Source: Rhabdophis nuchalis
Taxonomy: Eukaryota; Chordata; Lepidosauria; Squamata; Natricidae
Direction: 5' to 3'
Assembly: GCA_039707465.1 (NCBI GenBank)
Contig: CM077644.1
Location: 216,509,462 to 216,573,461, forward strand
Length of the DNA: 64,000 nt
This document shows, piece by piece, positions 45,672 through 56,113 of this stretch; position 1 is the stretch's first letter; every line of letters begins with the position of its first letter. Position numbers and translations under genes: made by a program. Under the pieces are notes generated by a model. That model was not told the DNA's origin. It did no database searches and was given only the letters and a program-made list of their open reading frames with translations.

Positions 45672-46096
45672 GCTATCTGCGGGATCGGATCCTGCCCCAT
45701 ACATCCTCGCGGCCGATTCGCTCCCACAGAGAGGGACTTCTCCGGGTGCCGTCCACTAGACTTTGTCAGCGGGCGACGCCCAGGGGAAGGGCCTTCTCTG
45801 TGGCGGGCCCAGCCCTCTGGAACGACCTTCCCCCCGACATTAGAACAACCACGGACCTCCGCTCCTTCCGTCAAAAATTAAAAACATACCTTTTCTGCAT
45901 GGCCGGCCTAGGTTAGTCTCCACCTTAGGGTGCTAGCGAACGCTAATTTTAATATGGGGTTTTAGTGCAGGGACAATCAGGTTTAATTTGTTTTTATTCT
46001 ATTGCATTTATTTTTGTATATTTATTTTATGTGTTTTAATTTTCCCTGTGCACCGCTCCGAGTCCCCCTGGGGAGAGGATGCGGTATATAAAATAA

Positions 46097-46097
<1 letters not shown>
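45672..46097 (+). pseudogene. L2-clade LINE 3' end, severely 5'-truncated
   Basis: The copy begins at 'gctatctgcgggatcgg', equivalent to about residue 820 of the intact ORF2. It keeps the C-terminal block with LWNDLPPDIRTTTDLRSF in the right frame and ends with the 3' UTR 'gtgcaccgctccgagtcc' and an (ATT)n tail. It is very similar to the copy at 34328, so relatively young. Confidence 0.9.

Positions 46098-46175
<78 letters not shown>
46098..46175 (+). repeat. (ATT)n microsatellite, L2 tail
   Basis: 26 trinucleotide units fused to the L2 3' end. This shows that the long ATT arrays in the window can arise from L2 tails. Confidence 0.95.
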
Positions 46176-46178
<3 letters not shown>

Positions 46179-47124
46179 CCTGATTTTGGGAGGCAAGACT
46201 GGTTTAGTAAATAACTATCTTATTTAAGAGGAGAGGAAGAGAAGCTGAGGAGGATTTGACATGCTACATATTTTTGAAATTTCCACTGATGTACTTCTTT
46301 AGCCTTTAAATTTAATTCATCTGCTGACCAAATAGCCTTTGTATACTTTATTTAGTTGGTATTTACATTAGAGAATAATTAGTTGTTGCCCTCCTGCTCT
46401 TTATGCAGTGTCAGGAACAAAACTAATAGCCATTCTTTTAAATTCCAATGGCTTTGGATTTTTCTCTGCAATAAAAGAGGCTGAAGACCCAGAGACACAA
46501 ATTCACATTACATTACATTTAGAAGCCTCTTCGTGTTGTTCTTTTCACAGACAGAACTCAAACTTAAGAAGAGTGAAACATTGGATACATCTTAATGCAT
46601 TGCCTTATCTGTTCCATACAAGCTAAGCTATGCCTTAGGTCAACATTTCCCTGAACGTTGGAGCTTTAAATTGGTACAGCATGCTTTCTGAAGGTTCTTC
46701 TTGTTCTCTGGTATATCTTCCTCCTAGAATGTTGTATTTCACACAAATGCACACAGGCTTGCTTTTCTTTTTCCTTTTTCCCATAGCACTTTTACTAAAC
46801 CAAGAAAAGGTAAAGATGTAGACAGAGACAGAAAATGGGGGGGGGGAATCCAAAGAGAGAGGTAGTGCAAAGAACGGAAGAGGAGATAGGAATCAGATGA
46901 ATGAAAGAGTCTGGAGAATTCCCAAAAGGGGTTTATCCCTTTGAAAGAGTCCGCTGCTTAATGGGAAAATCCAATATAATATGTCCATAGAGATGATCAG
47001 TCAGTTGCATGCATCCAACAAAGGGAAGGAAACCAGCTATTTAGATAACTGGTCTTACTGTCACAATGCCTTTAGAAAGGCATAGAAAGCTTGGTTCCAC
47101 CATAACGTGCTCTGTTGCAATATA
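46176..47124. other. AT-rich DNA, no gene seen
   Basis: A short G run lies at about 46838-46846. No gene was recognised. Confidence 0.45.
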
Positions 47125-47610
47125 TGTTTACAGTTCAACTCAAGGTGTTGGCTATCACCTTTAAAGCCTTTCATGGAAAGGGCCTGATTATCTGAGGCAC
47201 AATCTCACTCACACCCTACTCACACTGGCAGAAGAATCCTTCTCCAAACCCCATTGGCCAAGGAATTTTGGCTAGTGGGGTCAAGGAGAGGAGGTTTCTC
47301 TGCCATGGCCCCAACTCTCTGGAACATCTTGCCTCCTGAGGTGAGATTCATCTCCAGCTTTCTGACCTTCCAGAAGAGCCTTAAAACGTAGCTCTCCCAG
47401 TTAGCTTGGGCCCCCCAATGAGGGTGCACTATTCCTGAGGTAACTGATTAAGTGAGAGACTAAAATCCACCCCTGTACCATCCATATTCTTGGTTTTAAC
47501 ATTTTATTTAATTGTTAATCTTATTGTTTTTATATCTTTGGTTTTATACTGTCGCCCAGAGTTACTCAAAATAATGAGACCCGTGGCATATAAATGTAAT
47601 CAGCCAATAC
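47125..47610 (+). pseudogene. Old L2-clade LINE 3' end
   Basis: Diverged match to the ORF2 C-terminus: 'ctcaaggtgttggctatcac' and 'aaagcctttcatggaaaggg' (F-K-A-F-H-G-K-G), then 'ctctggaacatcttgcctcc' (L-W-N-x-L-P-P-E-V), then a 3' UTR ending near 'cgtggcatataaatgtaat'. It is a different, older L2 subfamily from the GC-rich copies. Confidence 0.72.
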
Positions 47611-48539
47611 ACCATAAATTCTTTATTCTCTATACTGTGGCATAGAGAAAACAGTCTTTAATCTTTTCCGTGACCTCCCTATAGATATTGGAAGAGTCCT
47701 ATCATATTGTCACCCCTGCTTCCTTTTTCTTCTGAAAACTAACCATTTCCTCATTTTTTCTTTGGAAGATTGAGTTACCAGTTTCTGGATCACCTTTATA
47801 GCAAGCCTTTTGATGGAAAAAGGAAGCTAACTCTGATGCGAGACATGCTCCAAATTAAGGCCATTTAAGAATAATAGGTCGAGCCCCCCCTCTGCTTGTA
47901 CAGCGGTGCTTTTCTCATCTGTGTGTTTGTATGTAATTTTCTTTCCAGAGGAAAGAAAGAGGGGGGGGGGGAAGCCACAAAGTGAAGCAACTGATGAGTG
48001 GGAAGACTCACCCTTTCAGAAAAAGAAGCTTAAAGGTGTAATTTATCGATCAGAAAGTAATTGAGGTAGAACTGGAGGAGGAACATGAAGATACTTTGAA
48101 TGTAGTCTTGGTCTGATATAAACAGGAATGGAGCATAGTAGTATTAGGAAAGAAAGTCCACATGAGGATTCTAGGTTTGGATGAAAGCAACTCTGCTTTT
48201 CCATGATCCACTGTCAGCTGTGCTGGACAACTAAAACGATCTGTTCCCAGGGCTATACTGCCAAACAAGAGATTTTTTGTTACTGATGTTTTAGACATTA
48301 GAATCTTAGTCAATTGGTGCTTTGACCTGAAACAACAAAAACTCCTTACTTCCACGTCATACAAAAAAGAAATAAAATACATTTGCTGACATCTGCAGGA
48401 GGGGTCCAAAAAAAAAAAGAAGTCAAGATGGCAAGTAGGATATCATAATGTATCAACATGGTATATGTGCAGATCTGAGCAGCGTGGCTTTTATAACTGA
48501 AATTTTTGTCATTGCACAGATTTTCTATATGCTGTCCAA
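47611..48539. other. AT-rich DNA, no gene seen
   Basis: A G run lies at about 47961-47970. No gene was recognised. Confidence 0.45.
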
Positions 48540-48880
48540 GATTTCTTGGATGGAACTCTGTGTGCCAATAATCACGGGGACCTTCATGGCCAGTTTATGC
48601 CATCAGATTTTGATTTTCAGACCTTGATATTTTTTTATCTTCTCCAATTCTTTGCTTTCTATTTTACTATTACCTGGTATTGCCATATCAATTAATCACA
48701 CTTTCTTCATTTCAATCATAGTTAAAATCTGGTGTATTAAGTCAAAAATTCATTAGTTTGTTGTTATTATTGTTGTTGTTGTTCATCATACAGCATACAT
48801 GTAATGTCCACTAAGTAGATTTTTTGGGGGTCTTTCTATTGACAATTGTTAAGTCTGGGGTATTATGTGGCAGGTGCTTG
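48540..48880 (-). pseudogene. R4-like LINE 3' fragment
   Basis: It shares 'ttatcttctccaattctttg' and 'gtctggggtattatgtggc' with the R4-like element (about 26953 and 27050). It is badly degraded, with the same block represented twice in part. Confidence 0.5.
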
Positions 48881-48895
48881 TTGTTGTTATTATTA

Positions 48896-49138
48896 TTATA
48901 GAATAACAGAGTTAGAAGGGACCTTGAAGGTCTTCTAGTCCAACCTCCTGCTTAGGCAGGAAACCCTACACCACTTCAGACAAATAGATATCCAACATCT
49001 TCTTAAAAATGTCCAGTGTTGGGGCATTCACAAATTCTGGAGGCAAGTTGTTCCATTGATTAATTGTTCTAACTGTCAGGAAATTTCTCCTTAGTTCTAA
49101 GTTGCTTCTCTCCTTGATTCGTTTTCACCCATTGCATC
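48896..49138 (-). mobile_element. CR1-clade LINE 3' end, minus strand
   Basis: It reads 'agaataacagagttagaagg' and 'gaccttgaaggtcttctagt' at the 3' end, then 'ttggggcattcacaaattct' and 'aggcaagttgttccattg', the reverse complement of the CR1 end at 12600-12800. The 5' end is truncated. Confidence 0.87.
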
Positions 49139-49861
49139 TTATAAAATATTTCTTATAAAATAGTATTACACATATGCTGTCCATCTCATTGTCTAGTGAC
49201 CTTGGGCAGTTTACAATATCTGAAGAGGATAATCTGACTAAAAATAATTAATCATAATTTAATTATAATAAACATCACAATATAATCTGAATTAAGGAAT
49301 CCATGATGCTTTTTGTAACATAAACACAAGGAATCTTATCTTTAAACTTTTTAAAATGATCATCATTATGAATGAGTGAACCCCTGGTAGGCAAAGTAGG
49401 GCTCAGAGATGCCAAGATTCCATACTGTAGTTCATTTTGGGCTTATCATACTCTCTATCCTAACCTATTTTTCCCCCAAAAGTTCTTTTCAATAAAACCA
49501 TGGTAGGTTTATGTTTCATTTAAAAAGAAGCAGGCATGCTGCAAAACAGAATTACCTCTAGCATCATATTTAGCTACAGGGATGCTCTGAGCCCAAAAAT
49601 TGTTCCCATTTAGATGGGTAGAGCTCCTTTTGGCATCCAACTTCTATTAAATGGATATCTTACGACAATGCTCACCCTCACAGTCATTTTTAATAGGCAA
49701 ATCTTCTATGGCACTGTTTCTGGGAGTGAGCCCATTATGTGCCCTCAAATGTTCTCCAAGAACAGAATGAGTCATAGCAACAGGCATATCAAATACAATG
49801 GGATGTCCAAGTTTTATTGGAAGCTGACCAGCTGTAGACAAAAATTCTACAAAAAGAACTA
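49139..49861. other. AT-rich DNA, no gene seen
   Basis: No gene or repeat was recognised. Confidence 0.45.
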
Positions 49862-50533
49862 CAGTGATACCTTGCTACTCAATGTTAATTGGTTCCAGGA
49901 GATGTGATGTGTACCAACAACGATGAATACCAAACAATTTTTTCCCATAAAGCCGTGATGCCACAGGTGGCACCCAGAGTCCTCTCTCCTGGCATGCGAG
50001 CCATCACCCAGCTCAGTTCCACTGCGTATTTGTGCACACCTCCCATTGGCCAGCTGATTTTCAGGTCTCTGCTGTGCATGCAGGAGATGCATGCTCACGC
50101 GCAGGGACGGGGCGCATGTGTGCATGTGTGGCGGTGGGGATCACGGCGGGGTGCAGTGCTCCCCTCGTGCCTCATTTTTGGTCCCAGGAGGCTTCAGGGA
50201 GGCCTGCTAGGCCCAAAATGGGGCATGGGGGGCTCATGCACATCCACAGGGAGAAGGGGAGCACGTGGTGTCATACGTGCATGCACAGGGGGCGGGGCTC
50301 ATTGCATGTGTGCTGTCGTGCACACACACACACAATTTTGGCATGCGAGGACAAAAAGGTTAGCCATCATTGCCATAGAGCATAATGTAATGAGTCACAA
50401 GGCAGCTGACACTCTAGCTTTCTGCATTGAGTACCAAACAAATGATGGGCACTGGGACAAAATTTTCATCTCAAAATGTGTTGAATTCCAAATTTGATGA
50501 GTTTCCAAGTAGTTAAGTACTAAGGTACGACTG
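49862..50533. mobile_element. Tc1/mariner-like (TA-flanked) element split by a hAT
   Basis: Terminal inverted repeats cagtgataccttgctactca and, reversed, cagtcgtaccttagtactta are flanked by TA on both sides (49860-49861 and 50534-50535). A hAT element lies inside at 49953-50372. Without it the element is about 245 bp, non-coding and old. Confidence 0.68.
49953..50372. mobile_element. hAT-type element, 'cagtgatggctaacc' family
   Basis: 420 bp from ccgtgatgccacaggtg to 'aggttagccatcattg'. Flanks ccataaag / ccatagag agree at 7 of 8. The interior has 'gcatgcaggagatgcatgc' and 'cccaggaggcttcagg'. It is inserted into the TA-flanked element at 49862-50533. Confidence 0.85.
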
Positions 50534-50697
50534 TACTGGAAAAGCCATTTGAGTCATTGCATCTTTTTTCTGGAAAGCATTTTTACTGAGAACTAGAGCA
50601 ATATATGAAATTGCAACACTAAATTGTAACTCACGTTGTCATGGTTTGTCAAGTGACATATCGGAACTTTTTCCCCCTTTGCTAAACCAGGTGTGGG

Positions 50698-50760
50698 CCT
50701 GGCTAGCGTGTGGCGCATCCGGCTCGTGGGCCAGGAGTTTGACAGCCCTGCTATAGCGGT
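50698..50760. mobile_element. Internally deleted hAT MITE, 'gtgtcaaactc' family
   Basis: Starts caggtgtgggcctggc and ends 'ggagtttgacagccctg'. 'gcgcatccggctcgtgggcc' between them matches family sequence out of its usual order. Only about 63 bp remain. Confidence 0.6.
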
Positions 50761-50828
50761 ACTAATACAAAATGTTTTGCTCAATGACATACATGGCTAA
50801 TATGTCTTTCTAGACAGAACAGAAAATA

Positions 50829-50925
50829 GCAATAGCACAGACTTATATACCGCTTCATAGTGTTTTATTGCCCTCTCTAAGTGGTTTATTGCACCCAACA
50901 ACCTCGATCCTCATGAAAATTGTAC
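50829..50925 (-). repeat. Sauria-type SINE fragment
   Basis: 'tagcacagacttatataccg' to 'aacctcgatcctcatgaaaa' matches the 3' half of the SINE. The tRNA-like head is missing. Confidence 0.8.
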
Positions 50926-51088
50926 TTTTCTAATGGGTTTTAACATTAGGGAACTTTTCTCTTCCCTTCCATTCTTGGGATTTTGTCTACATATGTCAAT
51001 ATAGAGTACTTTGCCTACACTATTCCAGAGGCTGATGGTTGTAGCTAGTGATAGAAGAGTCATTCCTCCACTGTGACATACCTCATTA

Positions 51089-51474
51089 AAGGTAGACCTC
51101 AATGACAATGTTTGGGTTCAACATTTCTATTGCTAAACGAGACAGTTGTTAAGTGAATTTCCCCCTATTTTTACAACCTTTCCTGCCACATTTGTTAAGT
51201 GAACCACTGCAGTTGTTTAATTAGTAACACTATTGTTAAGAGAATCTTCCCCATTGAGTTTACTTGTCAGAAGTTCGCAAAAGAGGATCCCATGACCCTG
51301 GGACACTGCAACCGTCATAAATATCAGTCAGTTGCCAAACATCTGGATTTTGATTATGTGACCATGGGGGATGCTGCAAGGGTCATAAGTGTGAAAAACA
51401 GTCATAAGCCACTTTTTTCAGTTTGTAACTTCAAACCATCACTAAATGAACTGTTGTAAGTCGGGGACTACCTG
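51089..51474. mobile_element. Tc1/mariner-like (TA-flanked) non-autonomous element
   Basis: The right end reversed reads caggtagtccccgacttaca and the left end aaggtagacctcaatgacaa, with TA outside both (51087-51088 and 51475-51476). The interior repeats 'ttgttaagtgaa' several times and includes 'gggacactgcaaccgtcata'. It carries no transposase. Confidence 0.7.
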
Positions 51475-51575
51475 TACTCCGCGATGATTTGACCCAGTTC
51501 TGTTGCTTGTATTAAATGGAGGCTTGTTCATTTCTTGCATTTGGAGAAAAGAAGGGAACAAAACACGCACCAGGG

Positions 51576-51701
51576 CAGTGTTTCTCAACCGTGGCGACTT
51601 TATGTCCTGTGGAGTTCAACTCCCAGAATCTCCCAGCCAGCTGGGAGATTCTGGAAGTTGAAGTCCATAGGACTTAAAGTTGCTACAGTTGAGAAACACT
51701 G
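51576..51701. mobile_element. Palindromic hAT MITE, 'cagtgtttctc' subfamily
   Basis: Left end cagtgtttctcaaccgtgg, right end 'cagttgagaaacactg', centre 'cccagccagctggga'. Flanks caccaggg / cactaggg agree at 7 of 8. Confidence 0.9.
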
Positions 51702-51916
51702 CACTAGGGTATCTACAGGATCGGAGATTTGTACCTGTGACCAATCCTGAGGCAAAAGGCAAGCATAATGAATGTAGGTATTGATTTACATATAGTGTTT
51801 AAGAGAGAGAGATTTGAGGAATTCTTAATTGTCTAAAATGCATGTTTGTTGTTCTAAAGAAATTCTTTATTGGGATTTTAGTTTAGTTTTTTATTTTCAT
51901 CCCACTTTTCAAGAGC

Positions 51917-52240
51917 CTAAAGGTAAAGGTTCCCCTTGCACATATGCACTTGTCTTTCCGGCTCTAGGGGGCGGTGCTCATCTCCATTTCAAAGCTGAAG
52001 AGACAGTGCTGACCGAAGACGTTTCCATGGCCATGTGGCTGGTATGACTAAATGCCAAAAGCGCACAGAACCTGTTACCTTTCCACCAAAGGGGGTCCCT
52101 ATTTTTCTGCTTGCATTTTTAATATCCTTTCAAACCGTTGGGTTGCTAGAAGCTGGGAGAAGTAATGGCAGCTCACTCCGCTATGTGGCACTAGGGATTC
52201 GAACCACTAAACTGCCAACCTTTTTGATCCATGAGTCTAG
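51917..52240 (-). repeat. tRNA-derived SINE (CTTTA type), minus strand, near full length
   Basis: It begins with 'taaaggtaaaggttcccctt' (the tail), passes 'ctctagggggcggtgctcat' and ends with 'gggattcgaaccactaaact', the B-box/A-box region of the tRNA-like head on the opposite strand. Confidence 0.83.
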
Positions 52241-52342
52241 CTCCACTTTAATCCTGCATTCCTTCTCGACCTTTTATACAATTTTCATATTGAGGATAAC
52301 TTCTGCCAATCCATCTAGAGGCTTACAAGAAAAGGCCCAGAT

Positions 52343-52662
52343 CCGTGATGGCGAACCTATGGCACGGGTACCACAGGTGGCACGCTGAACCTTTTCTTAG
52401 GACACACCAGGCATTGCCCTGTCAGCTCCAGTGCGCATGTGTGTGCTGGCCGGCTGATTTAGGCCTTCTTTTGAGGCCGTTTTTGCCCTCTGGAGGTTTC
52501 AGGGAAGCTCCTGATGCCTCTGGATGTGGTGGGGGGGTGAAAAAAGCGTGCCAAAAGCAGGGGGTTGCACACATAGCATTATGGGTGTGGCACACCCATG
52601 GACGACCCCCCTGTACTCCCTCCGCTTTTGTGACACAAGCCAATAAAGGTTAGCCATCACTG
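52343..52662. mobile_element. hAT-type element, 'cagtgatggcgaacc' family
   Basis: 320 bp from ccgtgatggcgaaccta to 'aaaggttagccatcactg'. The target duplication GCCCAGAT is perfect (52335-52342 and 52663-52670). It is the best-bounded member of the family that includes 40893 and 49953. Confidence 0.92.
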
Positions 52663-53639
52663 GCCCAGATGAAACAATTAGTTCCAAAATGTATACTGAA
52701 ATATATACTGAAATATACTGAAATGGAAATGACCCTGGAGATATTTTGTCTGACGTCAGAGAGTAATTCAGAAATGGGGGGGCTTGTGGACGAACCTATT
52801 CAGATCACAGATTGTGAAAACAGTATTTTGCCTCCAGGGATGGAATGCAATGGTTCATTTTGTGATGCAGAGACACAGGGCCTTGAAGAGACTTTGCTTT
52901 TTACTTTGATTAGAGATGTCAGAAGAGGCCAAAGATCAGGTAGAGCCTAACCTGACTTTCAGACATTGTCCTTTTTCTCTCTCTCCATGAGTGGGTGCAG
53001 AATCGCAGGTATTGCCTACACTCAACTGGTACTTGCACTCTTTTAGAAAGAATCCCCAGACTGATAGCTGGGAATTCTATGTGAAAATAATTAGCATTGT
53101 CAAGCAATTAGAGTGGGAACAAAGGGGAGGGCAATTTTGATTTTGGTGCCCAAATTATGGAACAGCTTCTGGGCAGAGGTGTGTTTAGCCTTTGTTGCCC
53201 ATTTCAGGCATTTTAATATGATTATAGTGGGCATTTTTAATTAAGGCAATTTGGGATTTGTTGTTTTATTGCTTCTGCCTTATTTTAATTACTAGTTCTG
53301 TTATTGTATTTTATACTTTCCAGTTTTATGTTCCCACATTTTGTTGTTTGAGTTCCCTCTAGAGAAAGACTAGATATAAATTGTAATTACATTTTTAAAG
53401 GTGTTTTTATTTTTTATTTTTTTAACCTCAGTAGTACCTTTAGATTCAGACAATTCTCAATTAAATTGAGATATTTGAATAGATTTCAGGAAGCAGGATT
53501 CTAATGTGAAGTAACGAATCTAATGTGAAGTAACGAATAAGGTCTATTTTAGAATTCAATACTTTTTTTATTTTCCCAATGTGATCTGATCCAATATTAT
53601 TGATGGTTACAGACCAGTATTCTACATAAAACATCAAAT
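52663..53639. other. No gene seen; small tandem duplication
   Basis: A 19-bp unit, tctaatgtgaagtaacgaa, is exactly doubled at 53500-53537. Nothing else was recognised. Confidence 0.5.
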
Positions 53640-54010
53640 AACAAACATATGATTTAGGTTAACCTTAAAAATCAAAGAAAAAGAAGATTTGGAATATTTT
53701 GTGACATGGAAACTTTTCTATAAATGGTTAGCTGACAGATACAGAGATTAGATGAGTGGATCTATGTGCATTATGGACTATATGAAAAAGAAAAAATGAT
53801 TAGTAAATATTTTGATGGTTATATAATTGATATTATAATGGAGGATAGTATACTTTTCAATAACGATTGAAAGTATTGCATATATGTCTATATGCACATG
53901 ATTGTAATGATTATGATGTTTATATTTTAACACATTGGACACCTAGAAAACACACTGTTCAATATAGAAATGGAATTTGTGATATAAAACAATAAAATAT
54001 ATTAACAGAA
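53640..54010 (+). repeat. Dispersed AT-rich repeat, possible LINE 3' end
   Basis: The part from about 53815 matches both units at 24777-25118. The upstream part translates with few stops ('YEKEKMISKYFDGYIIDIIM'), which suggests the end of a LINE ORF2, perhaps L1. The orientation is inferred from this. Confidence 0.5.
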
Positions 54011-54360
54011 AAAACCCCATATGATAAAACCAAACTATTTAAATAATAATGCATATCTAATTGCCTCATAATATAGAAACAATTATCAAACTAAATTGTG
54101 CCTAGTTTCCTTTTAGTGGCCATAATTGAACAACTGCTTTTTGGAAGTTTTTAAGGATTTATTGAGTAATAGGAAAAATGTGTTCTATTGACCAGCTGAG
54201 CAATTTACAGCTCTGTTCCACAGAGCAGCTGAGCAAAGGAGAAATGATATTAATTCAGAGCACCAGAGATGTACAATAGACAGTTCAACATCAACAGTGA
54301 TATTGATTCAATGATACCTTCCATGCAGGGACAGATTCAATCCTAGAATAAACCTTTCAA

Positions 54361-54435
54361 TCTGATGAAATGAGCTACAGCTCATGAAAGCTTATGCCTT
54401 CCCTATCAGATTTCTTCTGATTTTTGTTTTGCTAG
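54361..54435 (+). repeat. Widespread sauropsid repeat fragment
   Basis: 'gctacagctcatgaaagctt' with 'atgcc' following is a motif of a common interspersed repeat of reptiles. A minus-strand relic of the same repeat is at 61924-62007. Family name not known to me. Confidence 0.5.
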
Positions 54436-54504
54436 CTTACTGTAGACTCAATGGCTCTTTTCATATAGTGTCTCCAATGAATCTCTGTGGGTCAGGCAGT
54501 GGAG

Positions 54505-54572
54505 CAGTGTTACTCAATCTTGGCAACTTTTAAGATACATGGACTTCAACTCCCGGAATTCCCCAGCTACCA
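54505..54572. mobile_element. Half of a palindromic hAT MITE
   Basis: Only the left arm is present: cagtgttactcaatcttgg, then 'cttcaactcccggaattcc' and 'ccagcta'. The right arm is absent. Confidence 0.75.
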
Positions 54573-54658
54573 TGCAGTTGGGCATTAACTCACTGTTGCT
54601 GAATGCTGCATTCTAAGTTTTTGTACCTTTTTGGGGCAGGTGACCTGGAACTAGAAGA

Positions 54659-55740
54659 TAGCAATAGCAACAGCACTTAAACTTATATTCACAGTGCTTT
54701 ACAGCCCTTTCTAAGCAGTTTACAGAGTCAGCATATTGCCCCCAGCAATCTGGGTCCTCATTTTACCTACCTTGGAAGTGTGGCGGCCGTGTGGCGGCCG
54801 TGACCAGGGGGGCATTCTACCAGGTTCGCCTGGTACGCCAGTTGTGTCCCTTTCTGGACCGAGATGCCCTCCGCACTGTCACTCAGGCACTCGTGACGTC
54901 TCGCTTAGACTATTGTAACGCTCTCTACATGGGGCTCCCCTTGAGGTGCACCCGGAGGCTCCGGTTGGTTCAGAATGCGGCCGCGCGGGGGATTATGGGA
55001 GCTTCTCGTTACTCCCACATAACACCTCTCCTGCGCGAGCTGCACTGGCTACCGGTGGCCTTCCGGGTGCGCTTCAAGGTGCTTGTTACCATCTTCAAAT
55101 CGCTCTATGGCTCGGGGCCTAGCTACTTGCGGGACCGTCTCCTGCCACACACCTCCCTGCATCCAATACGCTCCCACAGAGAGGGCCTACTGAGGGTACC
55201 AACCGCCGGTCAGTGCCGGCTTGCGGTGCCCAGGGGTAGGGCCTTCTCTGTGGCAGGGCCGGCCCTCTGGAACCACCTACCCCCCGAACTTCGCACTATC
55301 ACGGACCTTCCCCTCTTTCGCCGTTCACTTAAAACCTATCTCTTTCAGCAAGCTGGTCTTGCGTAACAGTTTTGACTCTCTCAATATAACATCTGCCAAA
55401 TACGTATATGGATATTAGACTTTAGGGAATTTTAGCTTAGGTGGGTTGTATTTTAAATGTTTTTAAATTTTAGTACAGGTTTCATTTAATTCATTTTTAA
55501 CTTTGTATATATTGTATGTTTTATATGGTTTTTTTAATTTTTCCTGTACACCGCCCCGAGTCCCTTTGGGGAGAGGGGGCGGTTTATAAATCGAATAAAT
55601 TTGAATTTGAATTTTGGAAGGATGGAAGGCTGAGTCAACCTTGAGCTGGTGAGATTTGAACTGCCAAACTTCTGGCAGCCGGCAGTCAGCAGAAGTAGCC
55701 TGCAGTACTGCATTCTAATTACTGCACCACTGTGGCTCTT
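54659..55740 (-). repeat. Sauria-type SINE split by an L2 insertion
   Basis: The left part (54659-54778) and right part (55614-55740) together form one minus-strand SINE. The word ttggaag is present at both edges of the L2 copy, as a 7-bp target duplication. Confidence 0.88.
54779..55613 (+). pseudogene. L2-clade LINE 3' part inserted in a SINE
   Basis: It starts with an 11-bp unit, tgtggcggccg, in tandem twice (54779-54800), then enters L2 ORF2 at about residue 712 of the intact copy. The frame stays open to 55366 (AFYQVRLVRQLCPFLDRDAL, TSRLDYCNALYMGLPLRC, LWNHLPPELRTITDLPLF). The 3' UTR ends 'ccgccccgagtccctttggg' and a GAATTTGAATTT tail. It is a different subfamily from the 34328 copy. 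Confidence 0.92.
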
Positions 55741-56035
55741 TGCTGTTTGTTCTGACTTCTCAGCATGCACATATACAAGGATTCACAGATACAGTCTGTG
55801 GGATAAATAGAATTGTACACATATTGCCACACAATAGTTTGTATCACAGAAAAGAATAGACAGTTGCCTTTGGCCACTGTTGGAAAAAGGATTAGAATGA
55901 AGGATGTGGATGAAACAAAGCTGGAGGGAATTCCTAACACTTTGGAAGATAGATTCAAGATTCAGAAGGATTTGGACATGGGTAGTATTTGGCTGAACCA
56001 GTTAATACCTCTGGTATGATGCCTTTCATTTATAG

Positions 56036-56113
56036 CAGTAATTCTCAAACGTGGCGACTTTGAATCCTGTGGACTTCAATTCCCAGAATTCCCCAGCCAG
56101 CTGAGAAACACTG
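56036..56113. mobile_element. Internally deleted palindromic hAT MITE
   Basis: Complete left arm from cagtaattctcaaacgtgg to 'ccccagccag', then directly the last bases of the right arm, 'ctgagaaacactg'. Flanks atttatag / attaataa agree at 6 of 8. The right-arm core is deleted. Confidence 0.8.

Noticed and set aside
45988..46227. Open frame with a long tyrosine run
   Set aside because: It is the translated (ATT)n tail of an L2 copy.
49889..50497. 202-codon frame spanning a GC-rich stretch
   Set aside because: It crosses a hAT element nested in a TA-flanked transposon; neither has coding capacity.
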